Positions 48,091 to 56,765 of a DNA stretch of 64,000 nucleotides are shown one piece after another. Made by a program: the position numbers and the translations under genes. Numbering within the stretch: the stretch's first letter is position 1; each line of letters opens with the position of its first letter. Source of the DNA: Hymenobacter plasmatis. Its GTDB lineage: Bacteria; Bacteroidota; Bacteroidia; Cytophagales; Hymenobacteraceae. The stretch is taken from NCBI RefSeq assembly GCF_020711255.1, contig NZ_JAJFAW010000022.1, forward strand, positions 1 to 64,000, in the 5' to 3' direction. A model generated the notes under the pieces. That model was not told where the DNA came from. It worked only from the letters and a program-made list of their open reading frames with translations, and made no database searches.

Positions 48091-50967
48091 CTACTCGGGG
48101 AATTCGTTGCGCAGGTCGGCCATCACCTGCTCGGTGGTGGCGCGCACCTGGGCCACTTGCCGGGCGGCGTGGTCGGGTTCCGGAGCGTCGTCGCCGTAGG
48201 CTTCGATTTCGCGGATGAGGTGGCGCAGGCTCTCGACCTGCAGGCCGTCGAGCGAGCTTTTGAGGTGATGGGCGGCGTCGCCCACGGCTTCCCAGTCGGC
48301 GCGCGTCAGGGCTTCGTCGAGGGCAGTGAGGATGGCGGGCGTGGTTTGAATAAAGGCCCAGGCGAGGCGCCGGACCACAGCTTCGTCTTCGCGCACCAGC
48401 TGGCGCACGTTGCTCAAGTCGTAAAGAGGATTTGCAGAAGGCATCAGGTCGGAAGTAGAGGCGGGGAGGGCGGGTTGGGTGCGGTGCTGATGCTGGGCCA
48501 GCACGGTTTGTATGGTGTCGAGGAGTTGTTCTTCGCGATAGGGTTTGGCAAGGTAGCCATTGAAACCAGCAGTTTGCAGGCGTTCGGCTTCGCCCGCTTG
48601 GGCCCGGGCAGTCAGGGCAATGATGGGCGTAGCGGCCCGGCTTGGGTTGGGGTGCTGGCGCAGGGCCCGGGCGGCGGTCTCGCCGTCCATGCCCGGCATT
48701 TGGATGTCCATGAGCACTAAGTCGAACGGGCGGTGCTCGAACAGCTGGATGGCGGCCGGGCCGCTGGCGGCCGTGGTCACTTGCCAGCCCCAGTTGCGCA
48801 GGACGGTTTCGGCCAGCAGGCTGTTCACCAAGTTGTCTTCGACCAGCAGAATGCGCCCGGTGACCGGCGGCGCGGCACTGCCGGCGGGGCTTTCGGGGGC
48901 GCGGGCCGGAGCCGGGGGCACGGGCGGGAAAGCCAGGCAGAAGGCAAACGTGCTGCCCTGTCCTACCTCGCTGCTCACACGCAGCTCGCCGCCCATCAGC
49001 CGCACGAGGCCTTCCGAAATGCTCAGGCCCAGCCCCGAGCCGCCGTATTCGCGGTCGGTGCTGGCAGCAGCCTGCGTGAAGGGCTCAAATATTTTGTCCA
49101 GGGTTTCGGGCGCAATGCCCACGCCGGTATCGCTCACCGTGAACTGCAGCCACACGGTGCCCTCAGGTTCGGTGTGCTGCCGCGGCGGGGGCAGGGGCCG
49201 GCAGCGCAGCCGGACCGAACCAGTCTCGGTGAACTTGATGGCATTGCTGACCAAATTGAGCAACACCTGCCGGAGCCGGTACGCGTCGCCGAGCACCAGG
49301 GGCAGGGCGGCGGGTTTTTCCACGCGCAGGCGCAGCCCTTTTTCGCGGGCCCGGGGCCGGAGCAGGGCGGCGCAGCCCGTGAGCAGCTCCTCGGGGCAGA
49401 AGGGGTTGGTTTCGGGGCGTAGCTTGCCGGCTCCCAGGCGGGCGGTGGTCAGCACGTCGTTGAGCACCGTGAGCAGGTGCTCGGCCGACTCGCCCAGCAG
49501 GCGCAGGTAGTCGTGCTGGCTGGGGCTGAGGTTGGTTTTGGCCAGCACCCCCGTCAGCCCCAGGATGCCGTGCAGGGGCGTGCGGATTTCGTGGCTCATG
49601 TTGGCCAGAAAGTCCTGCTTGGCTTGGGCGTCGACTTCGGCGGCAGCAATGGCTTCTTCCAAGGCCTGTTGGGTAAGCTTTAGCTCCGTGATGTTGCTGT
49701 CGATGCCTAGGACCTGCGCCGTGCCGTCGGAGCGGGTAAACAGCCGTTTGACGCTGCTGAACCACGCCATCTGGCCATCGGGGTAGGTGTAGGATTCCTG
49801 CAGGGTCAGGTCCTGGCCGGTGGCCAGCACTTCCTGGTCCTGGGTACGGTAGCGGTCGGTTTCGGCGGTGGCAATGGCGGGTGCGTTGTCTTCGCCGTAG
49901 TGCACCAGCTCATCGGGCGTCAGACCGAACAGAGCGGCCATGGCCACGTTGGCCAGCAGGTAGTTGCCTTGGCCGTCTTTCAGGTAAATGGGGTGGGGCA
50001 GGGCGTCGATAACCTGTCGGAACAGGCGGTGCTGCTCGGCGATGTGGGCCGTGGCCGCGCGGCTGCGCTGGTCCATGGCCCGGCGTTCGGTCACGTCTTC
50101 GGCCACGCCGATGAGGCTCGTGACCTGGCCGTCGGCATCGCGCGCAAAGGGCGTGTGGGCACTGCGCAGCCAGCGCATGGAGCCGGAGCGGTGCTGCACG
50201 CAAAATTCCAAAGTCAGGGTTTCCCCTTCGGGCAGGCGGGCCACGGCGGCGAAGTGGGCTTGCAGCTGCGCCCGCTCATCGTCCGGCATGAGGGTGGGCA
50301 GAAGGGAGCCATTGGGGAAGGCCAGGAGCTCCTCGCTGGTGTAGCCCAGCAGCTGCTCAATGCGGCGGTTGGCGTAGGTGTTGCACTGCTGTGCCAGGTC
50401 GTAGATGTAGATGAGGTTGGGCACCAGGTCCACTACTTGGCGCAGCAGGTGGCGGTTCTGGCGCAGCTCTTCCACGGCGGCGCGGTGGCGGGTCACGTCT
50501 TCGGCGCTGCCCATCAGCTCAAGCACTTTGCCAGCGGGCCCCACCACGCTGGCCCGCAGCCGGATGCGCAGCCACCGCCAGCTGCCGTCGCGGTGGTGCA
50601 GGCGGCAGTCCCAGCTCAGGGGCCGGTCTTCGGTGAGCAGGGCGTTGATGTCGCTGCGGTCAAATTGAGCCAGGGATTCGGCGTGCAGCATTTTGGTGCC
50701 CAAGGCCGTGCCCATCTCGAGCAGCTCCTGGCTGCTGTAGCCCAGCACCGTGTGGCAATGCCGGTTGCAGTGCATCAGCCGCTGGTGCTGCACGTCGTAG
50801 CTGAACAGGATGAGCGGCACCTTATCGGCCAGGCCCTGGCCAAAGAGCGGCACGCTGGCGCTGTCGGGCCGGGCGGGCGCGGGGGGACCTGTTGGTTGGG
50901 CTGTGCGCCGCACGGCGGGTACGGCCGTCCGGCGGGGTTGGCGGGATAAACGGGGGCGGCGCATCAT
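48091..50967 (-). CDS. Hybrid histidine kinase with PAS, receiver and Hpt domains
   Basis: A 958-residue cytoplasmic kinase. Three PAS/PAC units cover about residues 45-425 (for example SYDVQHQRLMHCNRHCHTVL, LIYIYDLAQQCNTYANRRIE, IYLKDGQGNYLLANVAMAAL). The phosphoacceptor is His459 in LANMSHEIRTPLHGILG. The ATPase domain (NLVSNAIKFTETGSVRL, SDTGVGIAPETLDKIF, GGSGLGLSISEGLVRL) is followed by a receiver with Asp754 (LVLMDIQMPGMDGETA) and a C-terminal Hpt helix bundle with the phosphorylatable His in DAAHHLKSSLDGLQVES. It can thus run a complete internal phosphorelay. It begins 77 bases after the sigma-54 regulator gene, so the regulator at 51045-52403 is the likely output partner. Confidence 0.93.
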   Translation of the reverse strand: MMRRPRLSRQPRRTAVPAVRRTAQPTGPPAPARPDSASVPLFGQGLADKVPLILFSYDVQHQRLMHCNRHCHTVLGYSSQELLEMGTALGTKMLHAESLAQFDRSDINALLTEDRPLSWDCRLHHRDGSWRWLRIRLRASVVGPAGKVLELMGSAEDVTRHRAAVEELRQNRHLLRQVVDLVPNLIYIYDLAQQCNTYANRRIEQLLGYTSEELLAFPNGSLLPTLMPDDERAQLQAHFAAVARLPEGETLTLEFCVQHRSGSMRWLRSAHTPFARDADGQVTSLIGVAEDVTERRAMDQRSRAATAHIAEQHRLFRQVIDALPHPIYLKDGQGNYLLANVAMAALFGLTPDELVHYGEDNAPAIATAETDRYRTQDQEVLATGQDLTLQESYTYPDGQMAWFSSVKRLFTRSDGTAQVLGIDSNITELKLTQQALEEAIAAAEVDAQAKQDFLANMSHEIRTPLHGILGLTGVLAKTNLSPSQHDYLRLLGESAEHLLTVLNDVLTTARLGAGKLRPETNPFCPEELLTGCAALLRPRAREKGLRLRVEKPAALPLVLGDAYRLRQVLLNLVSNAIKFTETGSVRLRCRPLPPPRQHTEPEGTVWLQFTVSDTGVGIAPETLDKIFEPFTQAAASTDREYGGSGLGLSISEGLVRLMGGELRVSSEVGQGSTFAFCLAFPPVPPAPARAPESPAGSAAPPVTGRILLVEDNLVNSLLAETVLRNWGWQVTTAASGPAAIQLFEHRPFDLVLMDIQMPGMDGETAARALRQHPNPSRAATPIIALTARAQAGEAERLQTAGFNGYLAKPYREEQLLDTIQTVLAQHQHRTQPALPASTSDLMPSANPLYDLSNVRQLVREDEAVVRRLAWAFIQTTPAILTALDEALTRADWEAVGDAAHHLKSSLDGLQVESLRHLIREIEAYGDDAPEPDHAARQVAQVRATTEQVMADLRNEFPE

Positions 50968-51044
50968 GGCGGGAAGCAGAACGGTAGGGGGCAGACGAAA
51001 GGCAAGCTACTACCGTTGTGGTTTTGAGTTGCAGCCGCAACTGG

Positions 51045-52403
51045 TTACCCCAAGGTCAGCTCCCGCTGCTGAAGCATGCGGTAGATGGTAGACTTGCCGA
51101 TGCGCAGCCGGGCGGCCACGGCCAGCACGTCGCCACCCATCTCATCGAGGCACGCTTGCACGATGGCCGTGGTTTGCTCGCGCAGCGAGAGTTGGCTGCC
51201 GGGGCCTACCGCGGCCGGCCCCGCGCGCAGGGGCAGGTCGGCGGCCTGAATCTGCTCGCCATCGGCCAGCACGGCGGCCAGCTCCACCACGGCCTTTAGC
51301 TCGCGCACATTGCCGGGGAAAGGATGCTCCAGTAGCCGGGTGCGGGCGCTGTCGGTGAGCTGCCGCGGCGGCAGGTTGTTGAGGGCGCAAAACTCGCCGA
51401 TGAAGGCCTGGGCCAGCAGCAGAATGTCATGGCCGCGCTGGCGCAGGGGTGGCAGCACAATGGGCAGGCCCAGCAGGCGGTAGTACAGGTCTTCGCGGAA
51501 GCGGCCGGCTTGCACTTCGGCCAGCAGGTCGCAGTGGGTCGCCACTATTAGGCGCACGTCGAAGGCCACCGTTTGGCTGCCGCCCACGCGGGTGACTTCG
51601 CGCTCCTGCAGCACGCGCAGCAGCTTGGCCTGCAGGCTGGGCTCGAGGTCGGCTATTTCGTCCAGAAACAGGGTGCCGCCGTGGGCTTCTTCCAGCCGGC
51701 CCACGCGCCGCGCCACTGCTCCGGTAAAGGCACCTTTCTCGTGCCCAAACAGCTCGCTTTCCACCAGCTCGCGCGGGATGGCGGCCATGTTCACGGCCAC
51801 AAACGGCTGCCCGGCCCGGCTGGATTGGTAATGAATGGCTTTGGCTACCAGCTCCTTGCCGGTGCCCGTCTCGCCGCTCACGCTTACCGTGATGGTGGTG
51901 CGGGCCGCTTTGGCGATGAGCGTTTGCACCAGCTGCACCGAGGCGTGCTCGCCCAGAATGGCTTGGCCGGGGCTGTAGCGGCTGCCGATTTGCTTGCGCA
52001 GCTGGGTGTTTTCGCGGCGCAGGCGCACCTGCTGCTCCACCTTGCTCACCAGGTTCCAGAGGCGGTCGAGCGTGTTTTCGTCCTTCACCAGGTAGTCGTA
52101 GGCGCCCTGGCGCAGCATGCTTACGGCAGTGGCCACGTTTTCCTGGCCCGAAATCACGATGACTTCCGTGTTGGGCAGCCGCTCTTTAATCTGCCGCAGC
52201 ACCTGCTCGCCTTTGGCATCGGGCAAGGAATAATCGAGGGTGATAAAATCCGGCTGCTGGCCCAGCTGCTCCAGGCAAGCGCGGGCGGTGGTAAAGCGCT
52301 GCACGCTGTTGTTGGGGTTTTGGCCCAGGCGGTGCAGCAGCAGCTCCCCGTACCATTGGTTGTCTTCGACTACGAAAATTTTGAAGGGTAGAAAGGATGC
52401 CAT
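51045..52403 (-). CDS. Sigma-54-dependent response regulator (NtrC family)
   Basis: A 452-residue activator. Receiver domain residues 5-125 with phosphorylation site Asp57 (FITLDYSLPDAKGEQV) and DYLVKDEN for the conserved Lys. The AAA+ domain follows: Walker A GETGTGKELVAKAIH, the sigma-54 contact loop GAFTGA within EKGAFTGAVARRVGRL, Walker B LFLDEIADL, and the arginine finger region GRFREDLYYRL. A Fis-type helix-turn-helix ends the protein (AVAARLRIGKSTIYRML). It activates sigma-54 promoters by ATP hydrolysis after phosphorylation, probably by the hybrid kinase next door. ATG 52403 starts at the receiver; the frame to 52430 is not protein-like. A candidate sigma-54 promoter lies on the other strand 300 bases upstream. 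Confidence 0.94.
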   Translation of the reverse strand: MASFLPFKIFVVEDNQWYGELLLHRLGQNPNNSVQRFTTARACLEQLGQQPDFITLDYSLPDAKGEQVLRQIKERLPNTEVIVISGQENVATAVSMLRQGAYDYLVKDENTLDRLWNLVSKVEQQVRLRRENTQLRKQIGSRYSPGQAILGEHASVQLVQTLIAKAARTTITVSVSGETGTGKELVAKAIHYQSSRAGQPFVAVNMAAIPRELVESELFGHEKGAFTGAVARRVGRLEEAHGGTLFLDEIADLEPSLQAKLLRVLQEREVTRVGGSQTVAFDVRLIVATHCDLLAEVQAGRFREDLYYRLLGLPIVLPPLRQRGHDILLLAQAFIGEFCALNNLPPRQLTDSARTRLLEHPFPGNVRELKAVVELAAVLADGEQIQAADLPLRAGPAAVGPGSQLSLREQTTAIVQACLDEMGGDVLAVAARLRIGKSTIYRMLQQRELTLG

Positions 52404-52521
52404 AGCCGATATGCTCAAGTAAAGGCCCACCCGGACCAGGAATCATATTGCTACCAATAGTAAGCAGAACCTTGAGACAGTGTCCTTATCGGAAATATTA
52501 TATCGTAAAAATAACAAGTAA

Positions 52522-52529
52522 TATCTTTG
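52522..52529 (+). promoter_or_regulatory. Possible sigma-A -7 box upstream of the T9SS gene
   Basis: TATCTTTG matches TAnnTTTG, 242 bases upstream of the ATG at 52772. If used, it gives a long leader; a sigma-54 candidate lies closer. Confidence 0.35.
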
Positions 52530-52707
52530 TTGGGCGAAAAAACAGTTACAAAATGAGGTACATACGAAGTGTATACTCGAGCGGATTGAGCTGGATTAAA
52601 TAGTTTATTCCCGGTTTAGGAACAAAGTCCCAAAGTGGGAATGCTCAGCAGTGGATTGCTAACCGTATCTGTTTGATTCTGAGTTGTCGGAACAAGGTGG
52701 CTTGGCA

Positions 52708-52723
52708 TGGCCGCGGAATTGCA
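52708..52723 (+). promoter_or_regulatory. Candidate sigma-54 promoter (-24 GG, -12 GC)
   Basis: TGGCCGCGGAATTGCA fits TGGCac-g-N4-TTGCA in the invariant parts: GG at 52709-52710 and GC at 52721-52722 separated by exactly 10 bases, with TTGCA around the -12 element; three -24-side bases differ from consensus. It lies 48 bases upstream of the T9SS gene start and faces away from the sigma-54 activator gene. A palindrome TCCCA-AAG-TGGGA at 52628-52640, about 70 bases upstream, could be the activator site. Confidence 0.5.
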
Positions 52724-52771
52724 GGAAATGGCGCGGCACCGTGCCAACTCCTGAAATATTTTTTATCCGCC

Positions 52772-55009
52772 ATGCAAGTCTTTACGCTACCTCCACTCGC
52801 ACGCACCCAGTTCCGGGCCTGGCTGATTACGGCCCTTATCGTCTTGACCGGCACCAGCGCCGCCCGCGCCGGGGCCATTTATTCGAACGACGGGCAGGCC
52901 AGTACTTCCAATACTTATAGTGTCGTGAAGGTGGGACCGGTAGTAGTTTCCGAAAACGGCATCGAACACCCCGAGCGCGCTGCCGATGCCAACCTCACCA
53001 ACTTTGCCACAATAAACACCGGCCTCGGCATACTCGCTTTCACGAAGCTGCAGCTTGGGCTGAATGCCGGCAGCCCGGGCGGCAGGGCCGGCGACCGCGC
53101 GGGCGTGCTGGTGGGCAACGTGGCCACCAACGACAACTTGGTCAATTTCAATGGGCTCGGCGTTATCCGGCTGCGCACCTACAAGGCCGGGGCCTTGCAG
53201 GAAACCCAGGTAGTGTCGGCCGCCGTGGCCCGCGACATCCTGCTGAGCGGCGACCGGCCCACCCAACTCGAATTCATCGCCGCCAAGGCCTTTGACCGCA
53301 TCGACCTGGAAGTAGGCGGCGTGGTGGGGGTGTCCTACAAGCTGAAGGTGTACTATGCCTACGCCGTGCCTTCGCTGATGCAGCAACAGGCGCGCGGGTT
53401 GATTTCGCGGTTCTCGGGGGCCGGCAGCGCCCTGGCTCCCTACTACGGCACGGGCACGGGTGGAGTCGGCGTGCTGAGTGCCTGCGTAGGGGCGGGCATT
53501 TACAACCCTGAAAATGCGGTGGATAATGACCTGAGCAATTATGCGACCTTCAACAGCCTGGCTACGGTTTCCTGTCCTTCGGCCCTGACCGTGAAACTGG
53601 AAGGTGCCCGGCCGGCGCCGGCCGGCTACTACGCCGGGTTTGTGATTGGCAGCGATGGCGTGCTCGATGCCAGCGTGTTGTCGGGCCTGCGCGTGACGAC
53701 TTATCTCAACGGGGTGGCGCAGGAGTCGTACACCGGCGCGGGCGTGCTGGAACTCCGCGTGCTGCCCGATGGCAAAACGCAGGTGAGCTTCCCCACGGAC
53801 TTCCCGTTTGATGCTGTAAAGATTGAGCGGGTGGGGCTGCTGACGGTGCTCGACAACCTGGAAATCTACTACGGCTTTGGCGTGGAGCCCAAGGCGTTTG
53901 AGGGCACAACGGAAGTTCTCTCCGACTTCACCCCCAACCAAACGGCGGGGCATTACGAAGTGAAAAGCAATTCGGTCGTGTGCCTTACCAGCTGCGGCGT
54001 CTTGAATCCCGCCGGCGCGGCCGACAATGACCCCAACACCCAAGCCGTTATCACCGTCCCAACCTCGGTGCTATCCAATGTGGAGCTGAAGCTGGACCTC
54101 AACGGTACCGGTACCAACGTGGGGCAGGCCGGCAACCGCGCCGGCATGGTGATTGGCGACGGCATTAATCTGCTCGATGTGACGCTGCTGGACCGCATTA
54201 CCCTCACTACCTACGACGCCGCCGGCAAGGTGCTGGAAAGCGCCTCGGGCCGGTCCCTGCTCTCGCTGAACCTGCTGCCCGATGGCCGCCAGGAGCTGTC
54301 GTTTCTCACCACCCAGAACTTTGCTTCGGTGCAGCTCAGCGTGGCCGGGGGCGTGTCGGCCCTGGTTAATATCCCCATCAGCTATGCCTTTGCCGACGAC
54401 CGCAGCGGTGGCTTGCCCTCGCTCATCGTCCCGCTGCCCGTTGAGCTAACTGCCTTCAGCGGCCGGTGGGCCAACGGGGCCGCTGAGCTAAATTGGGCTA
54501 CTGCGTCGGAAAAGAACAGCAGCCATTTTGTGGTGGAGCGCTCCACCGGCCGCGAGGCAGCTTTCCAGGCCGTGGGCCAGGTAAAATCGGCAGGCAACAG
54601 CACCAGCCTCAAGCGCTACCAGCTGCGCGATGCCGAAGCCGCCGCCCAGGGCGTGGCCATTCTGTACTACCGCCTGCGGCAGGTGGATTTGGATGGCCAG
54701 CAGGTGTATTCGCCGGTCGTGTCGGTGGTGGTAGGTGCGCGCACGGCAGCAGCCCCCGGGCTAGAGGTATACCCCAACCCCGCCGCCGATGCCAACGCGG
54801 TGACGGTGCAATGCCCCAATTTGCCGGCGACTGGCGGCCTGGTGCAAGTCTACTCGCAGCTGGGCCAAGTCGTGAGCCAGCAGCAAGTCACGGAAGGGGC
54901 GGCTAGCCTCGCACTGCCGGGGCTGGCGCCCGGCCTCTACCACGTGGTGCTGCGCAGCGCGGCCGGCCAAACGCTGGCCACGCAGCGGCTGGTGGTAGTG
55001 GGCCAGTAG
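52772..55009 (+). CDS. T9SS type A secreted protein with three beta-sandwich repeats
   Basis: A 745-residue surface or secreted protein. Signal peptide to about residue 33 (GTSAARA-GAIYSN). Three repeats of about 175 residues follow, each with a pattern like IEHPERAADANLTNFATINT, LTVKLEG or VELKLDLNG, then AGVLVGN, AGFVIGS or AGMVIGDG, and RLRTY, RVTTY or TLTTY. They look like degenerate F5/8-type (discoidin-like) carbohydrate- or surface-binding sandwiches. A typical LPVELTAFSGRWANGAAELN module and a type A sorting domain (LEVYPNPAADANAVTV, GLYHVVLRSAAG) end it. The start ATG 52772 precedes a good signal peptide. It lies behind a candidate sigma-54 promoter beside the activator gene. Confidence 0.88.
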   Translation: MQVFTLPPLARTQFRAWLITALIVLTGTSAARAGAIYSNDGQASTSNTYSVVKVGPVVVSENGIEHPERAADANLTNFATINTGLGILAFTKLQLGLNAGSPGGRAGDRAGVLVGNVATNDNLVNFNGLGVIRLRTYKAGALQETQVVSAAVARDILLSGDRPTQLEFIAAKAFDRIDLEVGGVVGVSYKLKVYYAYAVPSLMQQQARGLISRFSGAGSALAPYYGTGTGGVGVLSACVGAGIYNPENAVDNDLSNYATFNSLATVSCPSALTVKLEGARPAPAGYYAGFVIGSDGVLDASVLSGLRVTTYLNGVAQESYTGAGVLELRVLPDGKTQVSFPTDFPFDAVKIERVGLLTVLDNLEIYYGFGVEPKAFEGTTEVLSDFTPNQTAGHYEVKSNSVVCLTSCGVLNPAGAADNDPNTQAVITVPTSVLSNVELKLDLNGTGTNVGQAGNRAGMVIGDGINLLDVTLLDRITLTTYDAAGKVLESASGRSLLSLNLLPDGRQELSFLTTQNFASVQLSVAGGVSALVNIPISYAFADDRSGGLPSLIVPLPVELTAFSGRWANGAAELNWATASEKNSSHFVVERSTGREAAFQAVGQVKSAGNSTSLKRYQLRDAEAAAQGVAILYYRLRQVDLDGQQVYSPVVSVVVGARTAAAPGLEVYPNPAADANAVTVQCPNLPATGGLVQVYSQLGQVVSQQQVTEGAASLALPGLAPGLYHVVLRSAAGQTLATQRLVVVGQ

Positions 55010-55051
55010 GTGGGCATTGCCGGCTAAGGCCGGTCTTGCCAGAATTTATAG

Positions 55052-55088
55052 AGAAGGGCCCCGCTGGCATTGCCGGCGGGGCCCTTCT
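55052..55088 (+). terminator. Hairpin terminator of the T9SS gene
   Basis: AGAAGGGCCCCGC at 55052-55064 pairs exactly with GCGGGGCCCTTCT at 55076-55088. Only a weak T tract follows. The rest of the 315-base gap to 55325 is AT-rich leader for the nuclease gene and shows nothing else. Confidence 0.75.
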
Positions 55089-55324
55089 GCTGTGGGACTA
55101 TGGCCAGTGGGATGCGCAGGTCCGGACAAGCATACCCCTTAAAACAGCCAGTAAGTAGGTAGCGGCGAAGGCTAAAATTGGAAGAGTAAAAAACACATAA
55201 TGTTATTAGAATATTAATTGGCGGCTGGGAAGTATAAACGTAACATTGCTCTAACAGTGAAGCAATTCCAGCGGAGGACTTTTGCGCTTACTGTCCACCT
55301 TCACCATTTTCTCTTTCTCATTAC

Positions 55325-56209
55325 ATGAAGCTAACTTTTACTCGCCTCGGTAGCCTCGCGCTGCTCGCGGCCCTAGCCACTTCTTGCTCCAAAGAAGAGC
55401 TGACTACTCCCGCTAACCCCACCGCCGCGGTGGTAAGCCAAGACGCTACTCGCGACAACAACCTGGCCATGGGCAACCCCAGCGGGGCCGTGACGGATGC
55501 CACCAACTACCCGAACAACTACCTGATGACCAAAACCCAGTACACCATGTCGTACAGCCGCGACAAGGGTAAGCCCAACTGGGTGAGCTGGCACCTGAGC
55601 AGCGCCTGGCTGGGCAGCACCCCGCGCCAGGACAACTTCGCCGCCGACAATACCCTGCCCAGCACCTGGTACCACGTGGGCAGCACCAGCTACAGCGGCT
55701 CGGGCTTTGACCGCGGCCACATCTGCCCCTCGGCCGACCGCACCGGCTCCGTGGCCGACAACTCGGCCACCTTCCTCATGACCAACATGATGCCGCAGGC
55801 CCCCACCAACAACCAGCAAACCTGGGCGGGCCTCGAAAACTACGCGCGCACCCTGGTGGGCCAGGGCTATGAGTGCTACATCATTGCCGGCAGCTACGGC
55901 ACCGGTGGCACCGGCTCGGCGGGCTACGCCACCACCATCAACAGCGGCCACATCACCGTGCCCAGCAACTGCTGGAAAGTGCTGGTGGTGCTGCCCGAAG
56001 GCAGCTCCGACGCCAGCCGCGTGACCACGAGCACCCGCGTCATCGCCGTGAACATGCCCAACACCAACTCCATTGGCACGGCCTGGGGCGCATACCGCAC
56101 TACGGTGGACGCCATTGAGTCGGCCACCGGCTACGACATCCTGTCGGCCGTGTCGAGCACGGTGCAGGCCACCATCGAGTCGAAAGTAGACACCGGCCCC
56201 ACGAGCTGA
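55325..56209 (+). CDS. Lipoprotein DNA/RNA non-specific endonuclease (NUC1 family)
   Basis: A 294-residue lipidated nuclease. Signal peptide SLALLAALATSC with lipobox. The beta-beta-alpha-metal active site is DRGH with His132 as general base (SGSGFDRGHICPSADRTGSV), and the metal-ligand Asn is in MTNMMPQAPTNNQQTWAGLE. TMSYSRDKGKPNWVSWHLSS is the family's N-terminal strand. It degrades single- and double-stranded nucleic acids outside the inner membrane, for nutrient use or biofilm remodelling. It stands alone between two terminators. Confidence 0.94.
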   Translation: MKLTFTRLGSLALLAALATSCSKEELTTPANPTAAVVSQDATRDNNLAMGNPSGAVTDATNYPNNYLMTKTQYTMSYSRDKGKPNWVSWHLSSAWLGSTPRQDNFAADNTLPSTWYHVGSTSYSGSGFDRGHICPSADRTGSVADNSATFLMTNMMPQAPTNNQQTWAGLENYARTLVGQGYECYIIAGSYGTGGTGSAGYATTINSGHITVPSNCWKVLVVLPEGSSDASRVTTSTRVIAVNMPNTNSIGTAWGAYRTTVDAIESATGYDILSAVSSTVQATIESKVDTGPTS

Positions 56210-56247
56210 TTAGTGCCGCGTTAGCGGCGGACTGCTCCGCTGGATAA

Positions 56248-56287
56248 AAAAGCCCGTGACCCCCGGCTGGGAGTCACGGGCTTTTAA
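56248..56287 (+). terminator. Intrinsic terminator of the nuclease gene
   Basis: AAAAGCCCGTGAC at 56248-56260 pairs with GTCACGGGCTTTT at 56273-56285, T tract following. Confidence 0.9.
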
Positions 56288-56533
56288 TTGCCTGATAATT
56301 GGCGCCCTACTAAAAAGGGCAGATTGTAGCGGAATAAAGAGCCAAAGTTACAGCGTAAAGCAGATGCATCGCAATCGGTGGCCGGAGCTTAAAAAAAGAT
56401 TTTCAACCATTTGGCTCAAGTAATCTCGGCTATCTCTTTGCAATCGCAGAAAAAGCAGGCCATAATCTTTTGCCAAGAAACAGCCCAATAAAAACTTAAC
56501 ATTACCGATGAATTACAGCTCGACATGATTCCG

Positions 56534-56541
56534 TAATTTTG
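56534..56541 (+). promoter_or_regulatory. Bacteroidota-type -7 box of the AsnRS-like gene
   Basis: TAATTTTG matches TAnnTTTG. Transcription would start near 56548 and give a leader of about 215 bases before the ATG at 56766. The gap 56288-56533 is AT-rich and otherwise empty. Confidence 0.55.
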
Positions 56542-56569
56542 CATCGTGCTTCAACCCAAACACCCGTTG

Positions 56570-56706
56570 ATGAAGCGCGGGACCCTGCTCAACAGTGGCC
56601 CGCGAGAGGACCAAAAGGTCTTCGCCGCCGTTGGTTTTGCCGATTTGTCTTCCGTTTTTTCTGGTTGTTGCCCCGCCGCCGTTTCGTGATTCGAAACGGT
56701 TTTTTT
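56570..56706 (+). promoter_or_regulatory. Attenuator-like leader: 39-codon ORF ending in a terminator loop
   Basis: An ORF from ATG 56570 to TGA 56687-56689 encodes a 39-residue peptide beginning MKRGTLLNSGPREDQ and ending GCCPAAVS. A perfect 8-bp stem (CCGTTTCG 56679-56686 with CGAAACGG 56692-56699) with a 5-base loop and seven T to 56706 is a strong intrinsic terminator, 60 bases before the main ATG. The stop codon lies exactly in the loop. Upstream a hairpin (CGCGGG 56576-56581 with CCCGCG 56599-56604) can form inside the ORF. This arrangement fits transcription attenuation controlled by translation. There is no run of one amino-acid codon (one Asn codon), so the signal is not evident. Confidence 0.6.
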
Positions 56707-56765
56707 ATGTCCAGTCGGGTCGGTTTACCCTGCCAACTCTTTTAACGCCCACACAAAAGAAAATT

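Noticed and set aside
56595..56765. N-terminal extension of the AsnRS-like protein
   Set aside because: The in-frame extension runs through the terminator and reads Pro/Phe/Leu-rich without similarity; the ATG at 56766 fits the family better.
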